NCBI GenBank assembly: GCA_035650475.1
Contig: DASRHP010000009.1
Location: 238,545-302,544, forward strand
Reading direction: 5' to 3'
Origin: Candidatus Binataceae bacterium
Lineage (GTDB): Bacteria; Desulfobacterota; Binatia; Binatales; Binataceae
Length of the DNA: 64,000 nucleotides
Numbering within the stretch: position 1 is the stretch's first letter; every line of letters begins with the position of its first letter. A program made the translations under genes and the position numbers. The notes under the pieces were generated by a model, which saw only the letters and a program-made list of their open reading frames with translations, was not told the DNA's origin and made no database searches. Shown piece by piece: positions 42,789-51,394 of this stretch.

Positions 42789-43419
42789 CGGCTTGTCTCC
42801 CCTGGAGCGCGGCGTCGATCAGGCGCGCGGCGTTGATGTGGATGGCGGCGTTGATGTTTTCGATCTTGACCGAGAAGTAGTTGTAGAAGATGACCGCGAT
42901 GATCGCGACCGCCAGACCCAGCGCGGTCGAAATCAGCGCCTCCGAGATGCCCGCTGCGACCACCGAAAAGCCGCCGGTCCCCATGATCGCCATCGATTGG
43001 AAGGCGACCAGGATACCAACCACGGTGCCGAACAGGCCGATGAACGGGGCCGAGGCACCCGAGGTTGCGAGCACCCAGATGTAGCGGCGCAGCTCGACCA
43101 GCTCTTGGAAGCGGCGCTCTTCGTCGAGTTCCTCCAGCCGATCGCGGTCGAGGTTGCGCGCCCCGCTGATGAGCGTATGGAAGACGCGGTCCGCGGCCGT
43201 GCGCCCGGCCTCGGTCTCTTGCAGGGCGGCATCGAACTTGCCCGCGCGCAGCGGGCCGACCAGGGCGTCGGCGGTCTTGGTCGCACGTGTACCGATGCCG
43301 CGCAAAGCCCACAGGCGCTCGAAAATCACCGCCAGGCAAACGATCGAGATGATGATCAGCGGGTAGGTGGCGTAATAACCCTGCTGGATCATCTGGATGA
43401 TGCCGAACTGATTCTGCAT
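42778..43419 (-). CDS. MotA/TolQ/ExbB proton channel family protein
   Basis: 213 residues with three membrane helices (about 17-37, 120-145, 160-185). GLFGTVVGI and ALISTALGLAVAIIAVIFYN carry the polar Thr residues lining the ExbB/TolQ channel. The usual AIPA near the last helix is AIIA here, lacking the Pro. First gene of the ExbB-ExbD-ExbD-VWA operon; AAGGA lies before the ATG, and a good promoter is found about 130 bases upstream. Confidence 0.92.
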   Translation of the reverse strand: MQNQFGIIQMIQQGYYATYPLIIISIVCLAVIFERLWALRGIGTRATKTADALVGPLRAGKFDAALQETEAGRTAADRVFHTLISGARNLDRDRLEELDEERRFQELVELRRYIWVLATSGASAPFIGLFGTVVGILVAFQSMAIMGTGGFSVVAAGISEALISTALGLAVAIIAVIFYNYFSVKIENINAAIHINAARLIDAALQGRQAVGG

Positions 43420-43827
43420 TGCTTGTCCTTCCGCGTGAGAAACTTATCTGGAGACGCGCCGGCCCGCTCCCCCAGCGGCTCATCGGCTTCCCCGAGGCCC
43501 CTCATCATTACCCGCCCCTGGGCGGGTCCGCAATTGGGGCGCTAGCCTAATCGCAATATCCACGTTGCCTGTCAAGCCTTGGCTGGCGCTGCATCATAAT
43601 TGGACGGCGCCCCGAAAAGGTTCCATTCGACCGCGCGCCCCGCCGGCCGGGCCATGCGCGGCGCTTGCGGGAGGACGGAGATACGGGATAAATCTGCCTA
43701 GGGCCGGGCCGGACCGCGCGCATCCCAGCCTGATTCGCGCCGGCCGGAACCCCGGGTCGCGCCGCGCGGCGCAATGCAGCCAGCCCCGCGCGCGCCCAAC
43801 TACGACAAGGAGAGGACTCGGACGACA
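43420..43827. other. 408-base divergent intergenic region
   Basis: It holds the promoter of the ExbB operon (43547-43575, minus) and the palindrome ACCCGCCC-CT-GGGCGGGT (43510-43527) in that transcript's leader. The half toward the SDR gene shows short GC-rich frames without signal peptide or motif. AAGGAGAGG at about 43807 serves the SDR. Confidence 0.55.
43547..43575 (-). promoter_or_regulatory. predicted sigma-70-type promoter of the ExbB operon
   Basis: On the minus strand a perfect -35 TTGACA (43575-43570) is separated by 17 bases from a -10-like GATTAG (43552-43547, 3 of 6). The leader to the ATG at 43419 is about 120 bases and contains an 8-base-arm palindrome. Confidence 0.45.
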
Positions 43828-44769
43828 ATGGCATTACTTGACGGAAAGGTCGCGATTATCACTGGCGCCGGCCGTGGCATCGGTCGCGAAGAGGCGCTGC
43901 TGCTGGCCAAGCAGGGGGCTAAGGTCGTGGTCAACGATCTCGGCGGCCACTTCGACGGCACCGGACAGTCGCGCTCGCCCGCCGAGGAAGTGGTCAAAGA
44001 AATCCGCGGCTTCGGCGGCGAGGCGGTGGCCAACTTCGAGAGCGTCAGCGACTTCAAGTCCGCCAAGCGCATCGTCGAATGTGCGCTGGACAACTTCGGC
44101 AAGCTCAACATCGTGGTCAACAACGCCGGTATCCTGCGCGACCGCATGATCTTCAACATGAGCGAGGAGGACTTCGACGCCGTCGTCAACGTCCATCTTA
44201 AGGGTACCTTCAACATGGCGCGCCATGCCTGCGCTTACTGGCGCGAGCAGCATAAGAACGGCAACCTGCTCAACGGCCGGCTGATCAACACCAGCTCCGA
44301 CTCCGGGCTGCTCGGCAACGCCGGCCAGAGCAACTACGGCACCGCCAAGGCCGCGGTGGCTGCCTTCGCCATCATCGTGGACCGCGAGATGGCGCGTTAC
44401 GGATGCACCGCAAACGCGATCGCGCCGGTCGCGCGCACCCGGCTTACCATCGACGCCACGCCGCAGACAGCGGCGACGATGCCTGCGGTCAAAGCCGGCG
44501 AGTTCGACCTTTTCAGCCCCGCGCACGTCGCTCCGCTGGTCGCCTGGCTGGGCAGCGACGACGCCAAGGACGTCCACGGCGAGGTCTTCCGCGTCGGGAT
44601 GGGCCGCGTATGGATGATGCGCGGATGGCACTCAGTGGCCGTGCTCGCGGCACCGCCGCGCACGTTCTGGGAGCCGGCCGCGCTCGGCACCCGGGTCAAG
44701 GAAGAGCTGGCCAAGGGCGTCACCAAGAAGGAGAGCATGGCCGAGGTGATGTCCGCCGGGCGGGGTTAG
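43828..44769 (+). CDS. short-chain dehydrogenase, multifunctional-enzyme-type
   Basis: 313 residues. TGAGRGIGREEALLLAKQGAKVVVNDLGG plus the long SPAEEVVKEI insert is the pattern of the dehydrogenase domain of peroxisomal-type multifunctional beta-oxidation enzymes (HSD17B4-like). The triad is in TSSDSGLLGNAGQSNYGTAKAA. The C-terminal 50 residues (after VAWLGSDDAKDVHGEVFRV) extend beyond a plain SDR. Hydroxyacyl-CoA dehydrogenation is a reasonable guess. Start ATG 43828. Confidence 0.83.
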   Translation: MALLDGKVAIITGAGRGIGREEALLLAKQGAKVVVNDLGGHFDGTGQSRSPAEEVVKEIRGFGGEAVANFESVSDFKSAKRIVECALDNFGKLNIVVNNAGILRDRMIFNMSEEDFDAVVNVHLKGTFNMARHACAYWREQHKNGNLLNGRLINTSSDSGLLGNAGQSNYGTAKAAVAAFAIIVDREMARYGCTANAIAPVARTRLTIDATPQTAATMPAVKAGEFDLFSPAHVAPLVAWLGSDDAKDVHGEVFRVGMGRVWMMRGWHSVAVLAAPPRTFWEPAALGTRVKEELAKGVTKKESMAEVMSAGRG

Positions 44770-44778
44770 CGTTCGCCA

Positions 44779-45339
44779 ATGTCGAGCCGTTCGGCTAAGG
44801 GCGAGGCGAGCGCGGCGCGCCGGGCGCCGCGCTCGCGCTCCGTGCTGCTCGTCTGCGCCGCCAATACCGCGCGCAGCGTGATCGCCGAGCATCTGCTGCG
44901 CCGCGAACTGGGCGCACGCGGCGTCGACGGCGCGCTTGTGGTGCGCTCGGCGGGAATTGCGCCCTACGCGCGCGACGGCGCGCTGGTCTCGCTCGACACT
45001 CGAATGACGCTACGCACGGTGGGCATCGATCTTGGCGACGAGGCGACCTCCACCGACCTCAAGCGCCATCCCGAGCTGCTCGCCGAGGCCGATCTCGTGA
45101 TCGCGATGACCGCCCAGCAGGCGCGCGAACTCGTCGAGCGCTTCGAGGGCGCGGCAAACCGCCCGGTCTTTACCCTGCGCGAGTTCGCGGGCGAGGCCGG
45201 CGATATCGAAGACCCCTTTGAGCAAGGCCACGAGGTGTTCGACGCCTGCCGCGAGGAAATCATGCGGCTTATCCCGAGAGTCGTCGACCGGCTGCTCGCC
45301 GACGAGCAGCGGCCGAAGGAGGCGCTCGCGGAGGACTGA
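44779..45339 (+). CDS. low-molecular-weight protein-tyrosine phosphatase family protein
   Basis: 186 residues. The active-site loop is VCAANTARS, fitting Cx5R(S/T), near residue 26. VRSAGIAPYARDG and the general-acid segment DIEDPF complete the LMW-PTP fold; arsenate reductases share it. An Arg/Ser-rich N-terminal tail of 20 residues is unusual. Which activity cannot be told from sequence. Nine bases after the SDR; start of a tight run of three small genes. Confidence 0.83.
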   Translation: MSSRSAKGEASAARRAPRSRSVLLVCAANTARSVIAEHLLRRELGARGVDGALVVRSAGIAPYARDGALVSLDTRMTLRTVGIDLGDEATSTDLKRHPELLAEADLVIAMTAQQARELVERFEGAANRPVFTLREFAGEAGDIEDPFEQGHEVFDACREEIMRLIPRVVDRLLADEQRPKEALAED

Positions 45340-45370
45340 GCGCAGGGGACGCGCGCCGAACGAGCCGGCG

Positions 45371-45799
45371 ATGGAATTGACCAACCCCTCGGACGCTGAG
45401 ATTCGCGCAATCCTATCGCGCCCGACGACGGTCGCGGTGGTCGGATGCTCGGAGAATCCGGCGCGCGACAGCCTGCGTATCGCGCTGTTGCTCAGGCGCA
45501 AGGGCTTTCGCGTGATCCCGGTCAATCCGCAGCTCGCCGCCGACGCGCTCCTCGGCGTACTGGGCGAACGATGCTATCCGGAGCTCGCCGCCATTCCCGA
45601 CCCGGTGGAAATCGTCGACGTCTTCCGGCGCCCGGAATTCCTGCCCGCGATCGCCGAGGCCGCGATCGCCAAGGGCGCGCGCGTACTGTGGTGCCAGCTC
45701 GGCGTGGTCAATCTGGAAGCTGCCGCGCGCGCCCGCGCCGCCGGGATGACGGTCGTGATGGACCGCTGCCCGGCGATTGAGTACGCGCGCTTGTTCTGA
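45371..45799 (+). CDS. CoA-binding domain protein (YccU-like)
   Basis: 142 residues. TVAVVGCSENPARDSLRIALLLRRKGFRVIPVNP is the Rossmann CoA-binding domain of the succinyl-CoA synthetase type. EIVDVFRRPEFLPAIAEAAIAKGARVLWCQLGVVN and MDRCPAIEYARLF are typical of the YccU family, whose function is unknown. The Nudix gene follows at once (TGA then GTG). Confidence 0.9.
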   Translation: MELTNPSDAEIRAILSRPTTVAVVGCSENPARDSLRIALLLRRKGFRVIPVNPQLAADALLGVLGERCYPELAAIPDPVEIVDVFRRPEFLPAIAEAAIAKGARVLWCQLGVVNLEAAARARAAGMTVVMDRCPAIEYARLF

Positions 45800-46384
45800 G
45801 TGAGTGGCGTTCGACCGTCGATGGCGCGCAGGAAAGCCCGCCGCTGGGACACGCTGAGGAGCGAGCGCGTTTACTCGACGCCGATCTTCGACCTCCATCG
45901 CCATCAACGCGCCCATCCGCATCGCGGCGAGCATGCGTTCTTCGTCCTCGAGGCGCCGCCCTGGGTGAACATCATCCCGCTCACCGCAGCGGGCGAGGTC
46001 GTGATGGTGCGCCAGTTCCGCCACGGCGTGGGCGACTTCACGCTGGAGATTCCGGGCGGGATGGTTGACCCGCAGGATCCGAGCCCGCTGTCCGCGGCGC
46101 GGCGCGAGATGCGCGAGGAGACCGGCTACGACTCGGAGGAGATCGTCGAGCTCGGCCGCGTCCATCCCAACCCCGCCATCCAACCCAACTTCTGCTACTC
46201 GTTCATGGCGCGCAACGTGCGCCGCGTCGTCCGCCCGCAACTCGACAGCTCCGAGGAAACCGAAGTCGTGACCGTCGCGCTCGCCGACGTCAAGCGGCTC
46301 ATCGCCTCGGGCGCGATCACCCATGCGCTGGTGATCGCGGCCTTCTCGTTCTTCCACGTTTACAACCCGCCGCGCCGCCGCTAG
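45800..46384 (+). CDS. Nudix hydrolase (ADP-ribose pyrophosphatase-like)
   Basis: 194 residues from GTG 45800; ATG 45821 is an alternative. The Nudix box is GGMVDPQDPSPLSAARREMR then EETGY: the catalytic REMREETG end is intact, the loop is one residue longer, and Asp replaces the first Glu. The N-terminal RSERVYSTPIFDLHR and VVMVRQFRHGVGDFTLEIPGG parts suggest an ADP-sugar or ADP-ribose pyrophosphatase. It directly abuts the CoA-binding protein gene. Confidence 0.87.
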   Translation: MSGVRPSMARRKARRWDTLRSERVYSTPIFDLHRHQRAHPHRGEHAFFVLEAPPWVNIIPLTAAGEVVMVRQFRHGVGDFTLEIPGGMVDPQDPSPLSAARREMREETGYDSEEIVELGRVHPNPAIQPNFCYSFMARNVRRVVRPQLDSSEETEVVTVALADVKRLIASGAITHALVIAAFSFFHVYNPPRRR

Positions 46385-46631
46385 CCGGCGCGCGAATTAC
46401 CGCCGCCCCGCAGCGTGCGCGATCCTCGCCGTGAGCGAGGCCAACTTTTGCTGATCGCAGGTAATTTTTGGATACAAAAGGTCCACACTCGGAGCCTAAA
46501 AGACCCCATCCACAACCTTACTTGCTTTGCATCAAGGCCATTTGAACTTTGGTTTTGCAGCATTTTGAGCCTTGGATTGCTCCGAAACGCGGCATGGCAC
46601 GCCGGTTGCTGCTGACAATGCAACGGCCACT
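46385..46631. other. AT-rich intergenic segment at the left border of the glycan cluster
   Basis: 46440-46600 is clearly richer in A/T than the surroundings (for example GGTAATTTTTGGATACAAAA) and has no plausible gene. It matches in style the AT-rich spacer at 54720-54900 at the other end of the cluster. Confidence 0.5.
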
Positions 46632-47309
46632 ATGCTGGGCTCGTCTTTAGAGCGCGCCGGGGAAGAGACTGCCGAACCGCCACCAGGCGGTCGCGCGACG
46701 CCGAGCGCACGCTACTGTTTCTATTGCCGCAGCAGACGTTTCGCCAACTGCGAAATCGCGCCGCTATCGCCTCGCTATTCATGGTCGCTGTGGGAGCCGC
46801 CGATGCTGCCTGCGCCGCCTGCTGGATTGCCTGGACTGAGGCCTAAGCTAAGGTTCCTTTTCCGATGGCTGCTGCGTCGTGCCCGACTGTTCGCCGGCGC
46901 TGAGTGCGGCGCACTACTCATTCGTGATCGTGGCGCGGTAGTCCACTATTCGGGGTTCACCCCTCGCTATTGGCGCTTCCCCTTCATGGGCGACGACGAC
47001 CTCCAGATTGGCGATACCTGGACCGCGCCCGCCCATCGCGGCCGCGGGCTCGCGCTCTTTGCGCTCGAAACCATCGTTGCGGCCGCCGCCCGGCCGGGCC
47101 GATGCTTCTGGTATGTCGTTGCGAATACCAACCGGCCGTCGATCCGCGTTGTGGAAAAGGCGGGCTTCACGTTGGCCAGCGACGGAGTGTGGATCAAACC
47201 GTGGGGGCTCAAGCTGCTCGGATACTACGTGCCGACCGCGCCGCGGCCGTCGATGGCTTTCAGCGACCCGGAACCGGATGGCACACGTGGCCCGGGCAGC
47301 GGTCGGTGA
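46632..47309 (+). CDS. GNAT-family N-acetyltransferase
   Basis: About 225 residues. The acetyl-CoA-binding segment TAPAHRGRGLALFALETI (about residue 132) and the C-terminal NTNRPSIRVVEKAGF are GNAT motifs. The N-terminal half is basic and Pro-rich. The start is uncertain: ATG 46632 is the most credible of several. Four bases before the FemAB-like gene. By context a sugar-amine or amino-sugar acceptor is plausible (inference). Confidence 0.7.
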   Translation: MLGSSLERAGEETAEPPPGGRATPSARYCFYCRSRRFANCEIAPLSPRYSWSLWEPPMLPAPPAGLPGLRPKLRFLFRWLLRRARLFAGAECGALLIRDRGAVVHYSGFTPRYWRFPFMGDDDLQIGDTWTAPAHRGRGLALFALETIVAAAARPGRCFWYVVANTNRPSIRVVEKAGFTLASDGVWIKPWGLKLLGYYVPTAPRPSMAFSDPEPDGTRGPGSGR

Positions 47310-47313
47310 CGCT

Positions 47314-48447
47314 ATGAATCCGAACAGGCATTTCATCGAACAAGCTTCAGCGGGCATGAACGGAGGGCAGATCGGCCTGTCCGGGCCGCATGCCGCCTTG
47401 CACGATACCGCGCCGGAGGCCGAGCGGGTGACGATAGTGCCGCTGGAGCTGGCGGGGGCGCGATGGCGCGAGTTTGCCGACGCCCATCCCGCGGCGACCC
47501 TTTATCACGGCGCTCCGTGGGCCGAGGTTCTGGGCCGCGCCTACGGCTTCCGGATACTGGTCGCGATGGCCGAGCGGGGCCGAGAGGTCAGCGCCGGATG
47601 TCTCCTGAGCTCGAGCAAGATTCCCTTCGCCGGTCGCTTCATCGGGCTGCCATTTTCCGACTCGGCCGCGCCGCTCAGCGTCAACGCGCAGGCGGCCGCC
47701 GCGCTGTTGCGTGGACTGGCGGTAGCGGCGCCCCGCCGGCGCGCGAGCTTCGAGATCCGCGGGACGGCGGCACCGGCGCCATGGCAAACCAGCGAATGTT
47801 TCCGCCAATGGTCGATCGATGTCGCGCGGCCGTTCGCCGAGCTCGAGCGCGACGCGGACCGCAACTTTCGCCGCCAGGTCCGGCACGCGCTGGCGCAGGG
47901 GGTGGCGGTCGAGACAGGCGACAGCGAGGCGATGATGCAACGCTTTTATCGGCTCCAGCTCGAGACCCGCCGGCGCCTGGGCGTGCCGCCGCAGCCCTGG
48001 CGATTCTTCGCCGCGGTGCACGAGGTGTTCGCCGCCCGCGGCGCGCTGGAGGTCTGGATCGCCGCGCGCGACGGGCGCGATCTGGCGGCGGTCGTGGTCC
48101 TGCGCGAGCGCGACGCGCTGTACGCCAAGTGGTCGGCGCGCGCCTCGCACGGCGCCGACGGCGCCTCGCACCTGCTGTTCTTCTCGATGCTGAAGCGCTA
48201 CGCGGGGCACGCCGCGCGGCTCGACCTCGGGCGCACCGACGCGCGCAACGCCGGGCTGGCCCGGTTCAAGGAGGAGATGGGGGCCGCCGCGTCGGTGCTG
48301 CCTTACAGCTACTTTCCGCGTATCCCGCAGCGCGCCAACGCCGAGGATCCCGAGCGCGCGACGGGCATGCTGGCGCGGGTCTGGCGCCGCCTGCCGCTAC
48401 CGTTCACGCGCGCAATTGGCGCCACGGCTTACGGCTTTTTCGCCTGA
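47314..48447 (+). CDS. FemAB-like GNAT-fold protein
   Basis: About 377 residues. The protein resembles the FemAB/PEP-CTERM-associated polysaccharide group: LYHGAPWAEVLGRAYG, NFRRQVRHALAQGV, YRLQLETRRRLGVPPQPWRFF and DLGRTDARNAGLARFKEEMGA are the family blocks. FemAB proteins transfer aminoacyl groups to peptidoglycan bridges; the bacterial relatives in polysaccharide loci have unknown acceptors. Start ATG 47314, four bases after the GNAT stop; ends 20 bases from the convergent PNPOx gene. Confidence 0.82.
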   Translation: MNPNRHFIEQASAGMNGGQIGLSGPHAALHDTAPEAERVTIVPLELAGARWREFADAHPAATLYHGAPWAEVLGRAYGFRILVAMAERGREVSAGCLLSSSKIPFAGRFIGLPFSDSAAPLSVNAQAAAALLRGLAVAAPRRRASFEIRGTAAPAPWQTSECFRQWSIDVARPFAELERDADRNFRRQVRHALAQGVAVETGDSEAMMQRFYRLQLETRRRLGVPPQPWRFFAAVHEVFAARGALEVWIAARDGRDLAAVVVLRERDALYAKWSARASHGADGASHLLFFSMLKRYAGHAARLDLGRTDARNAGLARFKEEMGAAASVLPYSYFPRIPQRANAEDPERATGMLARVWRRLPLPFTRAIGATAYGFFA

Positions 48448-48467
48448 CGCGCGTGCAATCAGAGCTA

Positions 48468-49094
48468 TCAGAGATTGCTCTTGTAATCGCGCTCGACGGC
48501 CTGGTCGATCTTGTGCGCGGTCTCCGCGCTGGCGCCGGCCTTTGCGGCGAGGTACCTGCCCCACGAGAAGTTGATTCGCTCGCCCCAGCTCTGGGGTTCC
48601 CACAGGCGCGCGCGCAGAAACGCCTTGGCGCAGTGGAAGAAGCACTCGCCCACGGCGACCCGGATCACGAGCTGCGCCGGCACGCCGCGCGCCGCGAGCC
48701 GCTCGAGCAGCGCGGGCTCGGCGCTGAGCTCGGCGGTGCCATTGACGCGCAACGTCTCCTCGGTGCCAGGGACCATGAAGATCATCGCGACATGCGGATT
48801 GGCCAGGATGTTCTGGAAGGTGAAAAGCAGCTTGTTGCCGCGGCGGTCGGGAATCAGAAGGGTGTGGCGGTCCTCGACCGCGACGAAGCCCGGCGCGTCG
48901 CCCTTGGGCGAGACGTCCTGGTTGCCGGCGGCGTCGGCCGTGCCAAGCACCAGGAACGGCGAACGCGCGATGAAGTCAATCGCGGTATCGTCGAGCGCGG
49001 TCAACAGCTTGCGTGGGGTCATCGGATTGGGCTCGCCGTAAAGCGCGCGCAGCCGGGCAATGCTGGTGATCCGGTAGTCGGCGCCGTTTTCCAT
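48468..49094 (-). CDS. pyridoxamine 5'-phosphate oxidase-family flavoprotein (MSMEG_1061-like)
   Basis: About 208 residues. The split-barrel FMN-binding fold is shown by FLVLGTADAAGNQDVSPKGD, LLIPDRRGNKLLFTFQNIL and NPHVAMIFMVPGTEETLRVNGTAEL. Real PNP oxidase residues are missing, so it belongs to the MSMEG_1061 subgroup with unknown substrate. ATG 49094 or the adjacent ATG 49097; GGAGG suits the former. 71 bases past the sulfotransferase stop, so perhaps the end of that operon. Confidence 0.83.
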   Translation of the reverse strand: MENGADYRITSIARLRALYGEPNPMTPRKLLTALDDTAIDFIARSPFLVLGTADAAGNQDVSPKGDAPGFVAVEDRHTLLIPDRRGNKLLFTFQNILANPHVAMIFMVPGTEETLRVNGTAELSAEPALLERLAARGVPAQLVIRVAVGECFFHCAKAFLRARLWEPQSWGERINFSWGRYLAAKAGASAETAHKIDQAVERDYKSNL

Positions 49095-49165
49095 CATGGT
49101 CCTCCGCCAATTCTGGGACGCGCCCGCCGCGGGCGACACTTCCTGTGTATCACCTCGGTCGCCAA

Positions 49166-50035
49166 TCAATCGAGACTCGGCGCGAGATGGGCGAATTCGG
49201 ACCGCGTCACCGCGTCCACCAGCTCCGCGTAATTGGAGAGCAGGCGCGCGTAAGGGACGTTGATAGCCTTGCGCAGGCGCGTCGCGTAGCGGAAGCCGCG
49301 GGTCACGCCGAGCGCGCGCGCGATCGAGCGCAGGGGCTCCGCCACCTCGGGGATATGCCCTGCGGGGTCGCGTTGCGCGATGGCGTTGACCAAATCCTCG
49401 TAGCAGGAGGTGACCACAGGCAGACCTTCTGAGCACTTCAGGAATTGCTCGCGCTGGCGGACGATCGCGCGCGCGGATGCAAGGCATTGCTCGGTATCGA
49501 CCCGGTAGCTGCCGTCGATCACGCTGCCCGCGTAGTTGTGCCACACGCCGCGTTGCTCTGCGATCATGGCCGAGATTGCGCACTGGATCACGTTGCGGCG
49601 CACCGCGTGCACGATGATCGCGTTGCGCGCCCTCAGGTAGCCGAGCAGGTAAGGCGGCGCTTCGCTGCTCCACCCGGCCGGCGCGATCTCTCGCAACTGA
49701 CTGTACTTGATGTCCATCCCGATCGCGGTGCAGCCGCGCTTGTCGCCGTCCACCCAGTGATTACGGATACGGTATTCGATGAATTCGAGATAGCGCCCGA
49801 GAAGCGACTCGGTATCGGCCAGGGTCGGTGGAACCCACCCGAGGCCGCGACTGGCGATAAAATTGCCCCAGTACGACGGCGCCTCACTGGGTGATAACAC
49901 TTCGCCCAGCATCGCGATCCGTTCGTTGGTGTTGAGGATTTCGCGCAGGATATTGGTGCCGGTGCGTTGCGCGCCAACCACCACGAACAGGCAAGTCTTC
50001 GGCCTGCCGTTGTCCTCTGCGCGCTCTGATGGCAA
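49166..50035 (-). CDS. sulfotransferase family protein
   Basis: 289 residues. VVVGAQRTGTNIL at residues 18-30 is the PAPS 5'-phosphosulfate loop, and HAVRRNVIQCAIS is the 3'-phosphate-binding segment. The layout resembles Stf0-like sulfotransferases of trehalose and lipid-linked sugars. It should transfer sulfate to a hydroxyl in a surface glycan or lipid. Nine bases after the larger sulfotransferase. Acceptor unknown. Confidence 0.85.
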   Translation of the reverse strand: MPSERAEDNGRPKTCLFVVVGAQRTGTNILREILNTNERIAMLGEVLSPSEAPSYWGNFIASRGLGWVPPTLADTESLLGRYLEFIEYRIRNHWVDGDKRGCTAIGMDIKYSQLREIAPAGWSSEAPPYLLGYLRARNAIIVHAVRRNVIQCAISAMIAEQRGVWHNYAGSVIDGSYRVDTEQCLASARAIVRQREQFLKCSEGLPVVTSCYEDLVNAIAQRDPAGHIPEVAEPLRSIARALGVTRGFRYATRLRKAINVPYARLLSNYAELVDAVTRSEFAHLAPSLD

Positions 50036-50044
50036 GGGCTGCCT

Positions 50045-51385
50045 CTAGGGTTTGGCGATCTGGACCTGTGCGCGTCGCTTGCGTGCACGCCGGGCATGCC
50101 GACGCTCTCGCAGGTAGTTGTCGAGCGTGCGCCAGGGCCGGGTAAACCGCCAGTACCGCGATCTGTAGACCTTTGCCAGTTCCTCGCGTACACGCTCCGC
50201 CTCGGCGCGGTTGCGCACCAGTTCGTGGCGCACTTCGGTCAGCGCCACCTGCGTGTGGGCGCGCTCTGTGGTTGTGCGGCTCAACTCCTCGCGCAGCGTG
50301 CGCAATTCGCCGTGCGCTTGCGCCAGCTCGACGCGCGTGTTTGTCAGCTCGGCCTGTACGGCTGTCAGCTCGGCCCGCACGCCGGTAAGCGCGGCCTCCG
50401 CGCTCGCGAGTCCGGCGTCCCTTTGCTCGAGGCTGGCGCGGGCGGCCGTCAATTCGTCGCGCGCCCGCGTAAATTCATTTCGCGCCTGTTCCAGCGCGGC
50501 TCGCAGCCTTGCGTTTTCCAGCCCCACGTTTCTCACCCGTTCGAGCCAGCACGCGGACACGAAAGAATCGTATGGCGCGAGCTCGCGCCGCACACCGTCG
50601 AGAATTTCCTGCGCCCGATTGCCGGAGTCGTTCTCCTGTTCGAGCGCTCTGTAGGCGGCGACGATCCATTTGCGCAGCGGGGGCGCAAAATCGTTGAAGC
50701 GCGTGCTCTGGTGATGGCGTAGGTCGTCCTCGAGGAAGTCCGTGACGGCAGGGCCCGCTTCATCGTAGGATTTCGGCCAAGTGACGCCGAGGGCGCGGGC
50801 TACACGCAGCCACTCGGCCCGCCAGTCGCGCAGAAGATTGCCGTAGCGCAGCGTGACCCGCGGCAGGGCGCGCGAGTTGCGCTCGGCCTCCAGGAGGTAG
50901 CGCAGCCACAGCAGCCCGCTTTTGCCGGCGGCGAATCCGTTGCGCGCTTCCAGCGATTGCGCGACTTCCGCCGGGTGCCGCAGCACGCGTAGCGCCCGGA
51001 CAGACACCGCGAGCCGCTCAAGCATCGGCAGCCACAACGGCAGCAAGCGGCAAAGCCGCGGGTCTTTGACGCCCCACAGCGGCGCCGTGATCAGATCCCG
51101 CCTGACTATCTCCGTCAATTGTTCGCGGAAGGGCCTCACGCGCCGGTCATGTTCCCATTCGTCGGGAAGCGGGCGCGGATCGTCCCACGAGGAATCAAAG
51201 GCCGCCATCAGTTCGTCGTGGATTGCCACGATCTCGGCATGCTCGAAATACCCCTTGGGCTGGGTCGAATCCTCGGCCATCAGATAAGGCCCCAGGTTGA
51301 CCCCAAGCGCATGCAGGCATCCGGTGACCGCGGAGGTGCCGCTCCGATGCATCCCGAGGACCAGGATCGCCGTGCTTTCAGCCAT
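50045..51385 (-). CDS. sulfotransferase with long coiled-coil tail
   Basis: 446 residues. The N-terminal domain has a P-loop-like VLGMHRSGTSAVTGCLHALGV and RVLRHPAEVAQSL (3'-phosphate site). Residues about 285-405 are a long heptad-rich coiled coil (LENARLRAALEQARNEF and repeated ELTAxRAxLEQ units). The last 40 residues contain SRYWRFTRPWRTL, a tail also common on glycosyltransferases of surface glycans, then a very basic end. The coiled coil may join it to a membrane-bound assembly complex. Start ATG 51385, nine bases after the glycosyltransferase stop. Confidence 0.85.
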   Translation of the reverse strand: MAESTAILVLGMHRSGTSAVTGCLHALGVNLGPYLMAEDSTQPKGYFEHAEIVAIHDELMAAFDSSWDDPRPLPDEWEHDRRVRPFREQLTEIVRRDLITAPLWGVKDPRLCRLLPLWLPMLERLAVSVRALRVLRHPAEVAQSLEARNGFAAGKSGLLWLRYLLEAERNSRALPRVTLRYGNLLRDWRAEWLRVARALGVTWPKSYDEAGPAVTDFLEDDLRHHQSTRFNDFAPPLRKWIVAAYRALEQENDSGNRAQEILDGVRRELAPYDSFVSACWLERVRNVGLENARLRAALEQARNEFTRARDELTAARASLEQRDAGLASAEAALTGVRAELTAVQAELTNTRVELAQAHGELRTLREELSRTTTERAHTQVALTEVRHELVRNRAEAERVREELAKVYRSRYWRFTRPWRTLDNYLRERRHARRARKRRAQVQIAKP

Positions 51386-51394
51386 CCGGACTGT

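Noticed and set aside
40414-43419. Zorya-type defence system
   Set aside because: Zorya has MotAB-like ZorA with a long tail, ZorB with an OmpA-type domain, and helicase or nuclease genes. None is present.
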